Below, piece by piece: positions 11,154 through 17,697 of a stretch of 52,222 nt of DNA (positions are counted from its first letter, which is position 1; every line of letters starts with the position of its first letter). The position numbers were made by a program, and so were the translations under genes. This stretch comes from Opitutia bacterium (lineage in GTDB: Bacteria > Verrucomicrobiota > Verrucomicrobiia > Opitutales > Opitutaceae), in assembly GCA_947474365.1 (NCBI GenBank), contig CANJIU010000068.1, positions 1 through 52,222 on the forward strand. Direction: 5' to 3'. Under the pieces are notes generated by a model. It saw nothing but the letters and a program-made list of their open reading frames with translations. It was not told where the DNA came from and ran no database searches.

Positions 11154-11176
11154 TTTCCGGAGCACTACAATTCCGG

Positions 11177-11200
11177 TCACGCCCGATTGCTCGGGCGTGA
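11177..11200 (+). terminator. hairpin terminator between convergent genes
   Basis: A perfect 10-bp stem (TCACGCCCGA / TCGGGCGTGA) with a TTGC loop begins 24 bases after the stop codon of the giant protein and is followed by TTT. The T run is short, so it may be only a weak intrinsic terminator. It serves the plus-strand gene and sits just past the end of the convergent enolase-superfamily gene. Confidence 0.65.
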
Positions 11201-11221
11201 TTTCGCCGGATTGCGGCGGCA

Positions 11222-12340
11222 TCAGCGCACCCGATACCGTTCCACCTTCTCGTCGTCCAATTCGACTCCAAGGCCCGGCGTCGCCGTGGCGCGCGCCGCG
11301 CCCGGCACGATCGGCAAAGGCTTTTGCACAATGTCGTCCTCGTAGAAAAACGGCCCGATGATGTCGCAGGGGAATTCCTCCGCGGCGATGCCGCGCGTCG
11401 CGAGCGCGAGGTGGACCATCGCCGCGCTGCCGACGCCGAGTTCGAGATTGCTCCCCACGGTGCATTTCAACCCAGCGATCTGCGCGAACTCGGCAATCTG
11501 CCGCGCCGGCCCGATGCCGCCGGCCTTGCCCACGTAGATCGAGAAGACATCCGCCGCACCGAGCTGCGCCAGCATCATCGCGTCCTGCAGCGTGTAGACG
11601 CTCTCGTCCGCCACGATCGGCAGTTGGACCGTTTTTCTGAGTTCCGATAAATGCACGCCGTCCTCCGGCGCCAGCGGCTGCTCGACGAAATAAATTCCAA
11701 ATTCGCCCAGCCGCCCAATCGTCGCCGCCGCGACCTCCCGCGACCAACCGCCGTTGGCATCGACCCCGAGTTTGACCGCAGGGCCAATGGCCGCGCGCAC
11801 TGCGCGCACGCGCGCGACGTCGCCGTCTGGATCAATGCCGACCTTGACCTTCATCGCCCTAAAACCCTGGGCCACGGCCCAGCCGGCAATCGCCGCCGCG
11901 CGCTCTGGTTCGACGCCCGACACGGACCACTTCGTCGGCACAAACTCGCGCACGCGGCCGCCGATCAATTCGTAGACGGGTTTCCCTGCGGCCTTGCCGG
12001 CGATGTCCCACAGCGCCATCTCGACGGCGGCCTTGGTGAAAGGGTTGCCCGCGAAAGCGAGACGGAATTTTCGTGTGAGACCGGCGACGTCCTTCGGATC
12101 CTCCCCGATCAACAACGGCTCAAGGTAGGTTCGAATCAAGTGGGCCCCTGTCACCTGATCCTCGCCGCTCCAGCGCGGCGTGCACGAAGCCTCGCCGATG
12201 CCCGCGACGCCCGCGTCGGTGTGCACCCGCACCAGCAGAAAAGGCGAGTTCGTGTGCCCACCGCCGCGGCCGCTGCGAATCGCCAACTCGGCCTTTAGTG
12301 GCACCCGAACCGGAATCGTCTCGATGCGCGTGATCTTCAT
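11222..12340 (-). CDS. enolase-superfamily enzyme, muconate cycloisomerase/mandelate racemase type
   Basis: 372 residues, the normal length for the family. The catalytic set is complete: K164-x-K166 in M-K-V-K-V-G, metal ligands D194 (V-D-A-N-G-G), E220 (V-E-Q-P) and D245 (A-D-E-S), and K272 (G-K-A-G-G) on the opposite barrel face. This is the MLE-subgroup arrangement shared by muconate cycloisomerases, o-succinylbenzoate synthases and dipeptide epimerases. The chemistry is therefore abstraction of a proton alpha to a carboxylate with Mg2+; the substrate cannot be read from the sequence. It is the last gene of a run with the ceramidase-like gene (7 bases upstream) and an SSS transporter, which suggests catabolism of an imported carboxylate. 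No signal peptide; cytoplasmic. Confidence 0.9.
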   Translation of the reverse strand: MKITRIETIPVRVPLKAELAIRSGRGGGHTNSPFLLVRVHTDAGVAGIGEASCTPRWSGEDQVTGAHLIRTYLEPLLIGEDPKDVAGLTRKFRLAFAGNPFTKAAVEMALWDIAGKAAGKPVYELIGGRVREFVPTKWSVSGVEPERAAAIAGWAVAQGFRAMKVKVGIDPDGDVARVRAVRAAIGPAVKLGVDANGGWSREVAAATIGRLGEFGIYFVEQPLAPEDGVHLSELRKTVQLPIVADESVYTLQDAMMLAQLGAADVFSIYVGKAGGIGPARQIAEFAQIAGLKCTVGSNLELGVGSAAMVHLALATRGIAAEEFPCDIIGPFFYEDDIVQKPLPIVPGAARATATPGLGVELDDEKVERYRVR

Positions 12341-12347
12341 GCGGCGA

Positions 12348-13808
12348 TCAGTTCGCGGATGAAAGCTCGCGCAGCACCGCTAGAATGGCGTGCTGCAAAC
12401 ACTCCGCCGCCGCGGGGCCGAAGGGCGAGTTGTCCACCTCGTAGCCGCCCTTCGCCCACTCGTCCGCGGTTGGCAGATACGCCATACGACCGTTGGTGTA
12501 GCCGCACAGGAAGGTGACCGGAAACGGCGACTGCCGTTTGACCGCGAGACCGATTTCGCAGAACGGCTCGACGTTGCAGCCGACGAGGGCGACGTCGCCA
12601 AACGTGATGACATGGGTGCGCACGGTGGCGGTGCTCCGGCCACCAAAGTCGTCGGCCATCCGCAGCTGGAGGTCCGCCCGGCGTGCCATGACGGTCGCCT
12701 CGGTGATGGCCACCGGATCGTTTTGCGCGCGAGCGTCCTGCAGGCGCGCCTTCCAGTGGTTGAATTTCTCCAAAGCCACCGGCTTTTCCGGCAAGCCTTC
12801 GCGCAGCGGTACGGAAATTTCCAGCTGCCGCACCCGCAGCGGCGTCCCGGCACAAGCGGCGAACTCCGCGTCGTAGCAGCCGAGCGGCGCTCCCGAGGGA
12901 ATGATTTCGCGCAGCGCCACCGATGCAGGCACGCCCGTCAGCGCAAGGGAGATCTTCGCGACCTCGTGACCGAGGATGGCTCCGAGTTGTCGATACACGC
13001 GCAGGTCAGCCTGAAACCCCTGCACCGGTCCGACGTTACCGGCCGCACCCTGAAGGAAAACACAACGGCCACCAACCGCGGCCTCGACGACGCGCTTCAT
13101 CGCGCCCGGATAGTCGGGTGTGATCAGCCGGTTCGCCGGCCCCATGATCGTCGGGTGACAGGCGTAGCTCACGAGGGTGGCGGCGGGCGACTCGCAGTAG
13201 GGCAGGTCTTTGACGTGCCCTGGGAGGGCGGGTCGGAGACCCGCCCCACTTTCGGACAAATCGAATCGCACCACCGTCACCTCGTGGTCGCACATTCCCT
13301 CCCGGTTGATGCCGAGAAAACGCGCCCCTTCCGGCGTGGCGCAGCGGCGATTGGCGTTGATGTGACACTCTCCGCGGCCAGCCCGCACCTGCACCGGGCG
13401 CAATCCGGCCATCGCTTCGACCGCCGCCTCTGCGCTCCAGCGCGCGAGATCGTCGAACCAGGGGCCGACAAGCTCGTAGCCTTTTTCGATCCAGCTCTTG
13501 TACGGCACCGGCCCTGAATGAGTGTGCGTCGCGCAGGCCCGGATGTTTTCCACCGGCACGCCGGTCGCCGCACTCACCGCCGCGCGAATCTGGTCGGCCC
13601 GCTCGTTGGTGAGAATCTGGATATCGACATCAAGGATCAACGCGGTCGTCGCCCCGTCGGAGATGGCGAGCGCCGTCACCCACAAATCCAAGTCGATGCC
13701 CTCGGCCCGCTCGTGCTTCTGCGCGCCCCAGCTGCCGTGCGCGATGTTGGGCGGCGGGTTGGCGCAACGACGGCCGGTGCCGGCGGAGAGTAAGGGCGAC
13801 GTGCTCAT
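12348..13808 (-). CDS. neutral/alkaline ceramidase N-terminal-domain-like protein
   Basis: 486 residues from the ATG at 13808. This start is chosen because it overlaps the stop of the upstream symporter gene as ATGA, implying translational coupling. The translation has the zinc-site hallmark T-H-T-H-S-G-P (H95, H97), a second H-P-T-x-M-G-P-A-N motif and Q-G-A-A-G-N-V-G-P. In characterised neutral ceramidases the last region reads G-D-V-S-P, with the serine as nucleophile; here glycine replaces it, so classical ceramidase activity is doubtful and another hydrolase role is likely. No obvious signal peptide, so probably cytoplasmic, unlike true ceramidases. A 21-base perfect palindrome lies inside the reading frame at about residues 188-194. 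Neighbours: SSS symporter upstream, enolase-superfamily enzyme 7 bases downstream. Confidence 0.75.
   Translation of the reverse strand: MSTSPLLSAGTGRRCANPPPNIAHGSWGAQKHERAEGIDLDLWVTALAISDGATTALILDVDIQILTNERADQIRAAVSAATGVPVENIRACATHTHSGPVPYKSWIEKGYELVGPWFDDLARWSAEAAVEAMAGLRPVQVRAGRGECHINANRRCATPEGARFLGINREGMCDHEVTVVRFDLSESGAGLRPALPGHVKDLPYCESPAATLVSYACHPTIMGPANRLITPDYPGAMKRVVEAAVGGRCVFLQGAAGNVGPVQGFQADLRVYRQLGAILGHEVAKISLALTGVPASVALREIIPSGAPLGCYDAEFAACAGTPLRVRQLEISVPLREGLPEKPVALEKFNHWKARLQDARAQNDPVAITEATVMARRADLQLRMADDFGGRSTATVRTHVITFGDVALVGCNVEPFCEIGLAVKRQSPFPVTFLCGYTNGRMAYLPTADEWAKGGYEVDNSPFGPAAAECLQHAILAVLRELSSAN
13226..13246. repeat. palindromic element inside a coding sequence
   Basis: A perfect 9-bp inverted repeat GGGCGGGTC / GACCCGCCC around GGA lies within the ceramidase-like gene and encodes part of S-G-A-G-L-R-P-A-L-P-G. 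The same layout (9-bp arms, central GGA, inner TC/GA) is seen in the intergenic palindrome at 41466-41486. This suggests a dispersed palindromic family with one copy accepted in frame. Confidence 0.55.
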
Positions 13809-15427
13809 GACCACGGATGCTGGATGCGACGCCACAGAAAGTAGCCGTAAATCGCGAGGACGATCACGACGAAGAGGAGCCACCAGATCCGAAAGTCCTG
13901 CCACCCGCCGTGGCGCCGCTGGTCCTCCGCCGGCAACGCGGCGTAGCGGCGGCTCCAGATGATGCCCTCGGTTTTTTCCGGCGGAGGCGGCGCCGTCAGG
14001 AGCGACACGATGACCATCACCGCCATGCAGAAGATCCAGGCCAACAGCGCGCGATGGAGATAGGTGTTGTACGGACTCAGCAAAGCGATTTGCGGGAAGA
14101 GAACCGTGTCGAGCAGCCAGGTGAACGCGAAACCGGTGATGATGGTGGTGATGGCTGCGGTGGCGTTCGCGCGGCGCCAGAGCAAGCCCATCGTGAACAC
14201 GACGGCAAACGGCGGCGCGATGTAGAAAAAGATGTTCTGCACCTTGACGAAGAGCGGCGTGGTCGTGGATGCGAAGCCGACCGCGATGATCACCCCGAGA
14301 ATCAAGACCACCGTGCTACTCCAGCGGCCAAACCGAATCTGTTCCGCCTCGGTCACGTCGGGTTTCAGTTTTTTGTAGATGTCGAACGTCAGCAGCGTCG
14401 AGGTCGAGTTGACCACGGTCGAGACCGTCGACATCAGCGCCGCCGAAAGTCCCGCGAGGATCAGTCCCTTGAGACCGGTGGGCACGTACGCCTTGACGAG
14501 CGTGAGGTAGGCTTGGTCCGGGCGTTCGATCTCAGGGAAGAGCTTGAACGCCACGATGCCGGGCACCACAAAGAAGAACGGCGTGATGATGTGAAGAAAT
14601 CCGGCGCAGACGACGCCCATGCGTGCGTGCCATTCGTCTTTCGCACTCAACACCCGCTGTACCATGTGCTGGCTGGTGCAGCTGTACCAGATGCCCACGG
14701 TAAGAAAGCCCGTGAAGACGCCGGTGAAGGGAAACGGCCGGTGCGTGGGCGGATGAAAGACCTGAAAGCGCTCGGGATACTCGGCGACCATCGACGACAA
14801 GTCGCCGGCGTGAGCGAGCGCGAGCACGGGCACCATGATCCCCACCACCAGCAGCAAAATCATCTGCATGAAGTCGGTCCACGCCGCCGAGGTCAGCCCC
14901 CCGTAAATCGTGTAGGCGCCAGTCGTGACCGCGAACAACACGAGGCCGTAGTAAAGGTTGAGCCCGAAGATGCTCTCGAGCGCGACGCCACCCGCGTAAA
15001 GCGTGCCACCGATAATTCCCCCGATGTAGCCGGCGATGAGGAAGGCCGCGAAGATGTAGCGGCACGTGGCGTTGTAGCGGCGCTCGAGGAACTCCGGCAT
15101 CGTCGCCAGGCGCGTCCGGTAATAATACGGCAGAAAAATCCAGATCAGCAGGCTGTAGATAATCCAGGTGTTCCAGCTGCCGGCCGCCAGCACGATGCCG
15201 TACTTGTAGGCGGCCCCGACGTTGGCGATGAAGTGTTCGCTGCTGATGTCGGTCGCCACCATCGACGCGCCGACGACGTACCAAGGTAGGCCGCGGCCCC
15301 CGAGGAAGTAGTCGCGCGAGGTCTTCATCCCCTGCCGCGAAACCCAGAACCCGAGAGCAACGGTCGCCACGAGGTAGGCGAACAGCACCGCGTAGTCGTA
15401 GCCGTTGAGCTGGGCCTGGCCTACCAT
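13805..15427 (-). CDS. sodium:solute symporter (SSS family)
   Basis: 540 residues from the ATG at 15427; the open frame continues upstream, but that extension is polar and unlike a transporter. The first membrane helix begins almost at once (D-Y-A-V-L-F-A-Y-L-V-A-T-V-A-L-G). The SSS region D-Y-F-L-G-G-R-G-L-P-W-Y-V-V-G-A-S follows near residue 40, and roughly 13-14 hydrophobic segments run to the C-terminus. Family knowledge: Na+-coupled uptake of sugars, sugar acids, amino acids or other organic anions through the inner membrane. The stop codon overlaps the ATG of the ceramidase-like gene by 4 bases, so the two are co-translated. The substrate is unknown; the neighbourhood suggests a sugar acid or other carboxylate. 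Confidence 0.9.
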   Translation of the reverse strand: MVGQAQLNGYDYAVLFAYLVATVALGFWVSRQGMKTSRDYFLGGRGLPWYVVGASMVATDISSEHFIANVGAAYKYGIVLAAGSWNTWIIYSLLIWIFLPYYYRTRLATMPEFLERRYNATCRYIFAAFLIAGYIGGIIGGTLYAGGVALESIFGLNLYYGLVLFAVTTGAYTIYGGLTSAAWTDFMQMILLLVVGIMVPVLALAHAGDLSSMVAEYPERFQVFHPPTHRPFPFTGVFTGFLTVGIWYSCTSQHMVQRVLSAKDEWHARMGVVCAGFLHIITPFFFVVPGIVAFKLFPEIERPDQAYLTLVKAYVPTGLKGLILAGLSAALMSTVSTVVNSTSTLLTFDIYKKLKPDVTEAEQIRFGRWSSTVVLILGVIIAVGFASTTTPLFVKVQNIFFYIAPPFAVVFTMGLLWRRANATAAITTIITGFAFTWLLDTVLFPQIALLSPYNTYLHRALLAWIFCMAVMVIVSLLTAPPPPEKTEGIIWSRRYAALPAEDQRRHGGWQDFRIWWLLFVVIVLAIYGYFLWRRIQHPWS

Positions 15428-15494
15428 GAGACAAATGCGGGATGAGCCGTGGCCATGGAGTTGAGCGTTCGATCTCTCCCCTGAATTCCAGCGA

Positions 15495-16511
15495 CTATAT
15501 TGGCTTCGCCGTGCACTGCACCGGTCGCGAACGGTCGATCCGGATCGGGTTTTTGAGCGCGCGGCCAAAGCCAGCCAATTCAATTTCCATCACGTCGCCG
15601 TCCCGCAGCCGCACCTTGTCGCCAAAGCTGAAGGCGTCCGCGCCGAAGAAATAGACATGGGCGTCGCCCGGCCGCCGATGCGCGGCGTATTTGAAATGGT
15701 GATGCTCGAGATTCGCAACGGTGTGCGACATGTTTTTCTCCCCGGTGGCAAACGACTTGGTCCAGACTGTCCCTCGACCCCGCCGGATGCTGACCCGACC
15801 CCGGGCGGCGCCAAAGTCCGCGTCGACCACCAGTTCCGGCCCGATCGAGCAGGTGCGCAGCTTGGAATGCGCGAGGTAGAGATAGTTGATCTGCTCGAAT
15901 TCGTGGTCGGAAAATTCATTCGCCAGCACGAGCCCGACGCGGCGCGGTTCGCCGTGGGCGTCGACGAGATAGGCCCCGGCCACCTCGGCTTCTTCGCCCC
16001 CGTCGAGCGCAAAGGCCGGTACGTCGAGCGGCTCACCGTGGGCGCGCAGGATCGTGCCGCAGCCCTTGTAGAACCATTCGGGAGCCGCGCCGATCTTTCC
16101 GGGCGCCGGCCGGCCGCCTTCGGCACCGAGCAGGTACATCTTCATACTGTCCGACATCGGAGCGTTCGGGTTGGTGTGCATCGCCTGCCGGGTCGCCACG
16201 CTCTTCTGGTGCGTGAGGCCGGTGCCCGTGACGAGGCAGCGCGCCGGTTCATCGGGATGATCGAAGGCCGGGAGTAAACGCCACGCCGACTTACCCGCGT
16301 GGACCGCATCGTAGTTCAACGTCTCGGCGGAGACGGCACGGGCAATCGTCACCGCGAGCGAGCGCCCGCGCGCCAGCGCACCCTCGGCGAGGCGGTAAAT
16401 CGAATCCACGCCGGTGAGGAGGCGGAGTTTCCGGCCAGCCACCAGCGCGACCCGGCGGCCTTGTTGGGGATGCTGCAGTTGGACGAGATGAAGTGGGCGA
16501 CGTTTTTTCAT
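15495..16511 (-). CDS. FAH-family protein, AraD1/GguC-like
   Basis: 338 residues from the ATG at 16511 (M-K-K-R-R-P-L-H-L-V-Q-L). The L-V-Q-L opening, the G-G-E-E-A-E-V-A-G segment (E174/E176 region) and L-A-N-E-F-S-D-H-E-F match the FAH-fold GguC/AraD1 group. In that group characterised members dehydrate 2-keto-3-deoxy-L-arabonate, and others are of unknown function. The glutamates probably bind Mg2+. The length fits the group. It heads the minus-strand gene run (67 bases before the symporter) and is divergent from the SMP-30 lactonase gene, a pairing consistent with non-phosphorylative sugar-acid breakdown. Alternative: another FAH-type hydrolase or decarboxylase. Cytoplasmic. Confidence 0.8.
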   Translation of the reverse strand: MKKRRPLHLVQLQHPQQGRRVALVAGRKLRLLTGVDSIYRLAEGALARGRSLAVTIARAVSAETLNYDAVHAGKSAWRLLPAFDHPDEPARCLVTGTGLTHQKSVATRQAMHTNPNAPMSDSMKMYLLGAEGGRPAPGKIGAAPEWFYKGCGTILRAHGEPLDVPAFALDGGEEAEVAGAYLVDAHGEPRRVGLVLANEFSDHEFEQINYLYLAHSKLRTCSIGPELVVDADFGAARGRVSIRRGRGTVWTKSFATGEKNMSHTVANLEHHHFKYAAHRRPGDAHVYFFGADAFSFGDKVRLRDGDVMEIELAGFGRALKNPIRIDRSRPVQCTAKPI

Positions 16512-16625
16512 GGGCGAGGAACGGGGTGCCCGGAGCAAAACGTACCCGGGGTCATCGGCAAAGGAATAAACCGGTCGCCGCCGGACTTGTTTTCCGCCGC
16601 CGCCGATTTACCGTCTTCCCATCGC
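16512..16625. promoter_or_regulatory. divergent intergenic region of the sugar-acid locus
   Basis: This 114-base gap lies between the divergent starts of the FAH-family gene (minus) and the SMP-30 gene (plus), so promoters for both must lie here or just inside the genes. I could not identify convincing -35/-10 boxes or an operator. No Shine-Dalgarno sequence precedes the SMP-30 ATG. Confidence 0.35.
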
Positions 16626-17480
16626 ATGACTCCGGAGATCCCGATCGAGCACTTTGAAATCTTCGCCGCAAATCTCGATCACCCCGAATGCCTGGCGTTC
16701 GACCGCCAGGGGATCCTTTGGGCGGGTGGCGAGGCCGGGCAGATCTATCGGATCGACCGCGACGGCCGCAGCACGACGGTCGCCCACCTCGGCAGCTTCT
16801 GCGCCGGTCTCGCGTTTTCCCCGAGTGACGAATTGTTCGTCTGCGTGCCAGCGCTCGGCCTCGTGCGCGTCGCGCCCGACGGGACCCACGCGATTTTCGC
16901 CAGCGAGGCCGGCGGAGAGAAAATCCGTTGCGCAAATTACGGGATATTTGATGCAGCCGGAAATTTCTATGTGACCGACTCCGGTCAGTGGCAAAAACGC
17001 AATGGCCGGCTGTTGCGCTTTTCGCCCGACGGCCAGGGCGAAGTGCTCGCCGCCTCACTCGGCTACGCCAACGGCCTCGCCCTCAGCGCAGACGGGCACA
17101 CGCTCTTTCTGGTCGAGAGCGACACCGACTCCGTCCTGAAGTATGCACTCGGCTCCGATGGAACCGTGGGCGGCCCGACGGGTTTTGCGACCGGCTGCGG
17201 CCGGTTTCCCGACGGCCTCACGCTCGACGCGGAGGGAAATCTCTACGCCTGCTGCTACGCGTCGGATGAGATCTGGCGCATCACTCCCTCCGGTGAAAAG
17301 TCCCTTTTCGCCTGGGATCGCTGGGCGATCAAACTCGGCAGCCCGACGAATCTCGCGTTCGGGGGCGACAACTTCGACGAACTCTACGTGGCGAATCTCG
17401 CACGGACGACGATCACGCGGTCGAAGGTCGGCCGGCGCGGACAACCGCTGGCGAACCAGCGGGCGGCCCACCGCAGCTGA
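16626..17480 (+). CDS. SMP-30/gluconolactonase-family lactonase
   Basis: 284 residues. The ATG at 16626 is chosen because the propeller domain begins immediately after it; the upstream open frame covers the start of the divergent gene. Six-bladed propeller features are present: metal-ligand candidates E21 (H-P-E-C-L-A-F), N149 (G-Y-A-N-G-L) and D196 (F-P-D-G-L), plus N104 in the substrate-side loop, matching the Glu/Asn/Asp calcium site of SMP-30. Known family role: hydrolysis of aldonolactones or related lactones. It is divergent from an AraD1-like gene, which supports a sugar-lactone to sugar-acid step. No signal peptide is evident, so it is probably cytoplasmic. Confidence 0.85.
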   Translation: MTPEIPIEHFEIFAANLDHPECLAFDRQGILWAGGEAGQIYRIDRDGRSTTVAHLGSFCAGLAFSPSDELFVCVPALGLVRVAPDGTHAIFASEAGGEKIRCANYGIFDAAGNFYVTDSGQWQKRNGRLLRFSPDGQGEVLAASLGYANGLALSADGHTLFLVESDTDSVLKYALGSDGTVGGPTGFATGCGRFPDGLTLDAEGNLYACCYASDEIWRITPSGEKSLFAWDRWAIKLGSPTNLAFGGDNFDELYVANLARTTITRSKVGRRGQPLANQRAAHRS

Positions 17481-17563
17481 CCAGTCGCCTTCACAGCAGC
17501 GTCCCCGGTATTGGCATCCGGCAAACCGTGCAGGGAGCGCAGCTCAATTTCTGGAAACTGGGG

Positions 17564-17602
17564 ACGCGACGCCCCCGTCGCGTGGCTCGAAACCGCGACG
17601 AG
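17564..17602. repeat. double hairpin between convergent genes
   Basis: ACGCGACG (17564-17571) pairs with CGTCGCGT (17576-17583) around CCCC. A further CGCGACG copy at 17594-17600 could pair with the same arm. The element lies between the stops of the SMP-30 and DNA ligase genes and has no following T run. It could work as a transcription barrier or be one copy of a dispersed palindromic family. The rest of this 217-base gap shows nothing recognisable. Confidence 0.4.
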
Positions 17603-17697
17603 GGCATCGCGGCTCCAGCGGTTACACGAGGGTGATCGATGCATGTTTCGCCTGACCAAAAAGCGGGATGCGCCCCCACGCATGAAGGCACCCGCCG

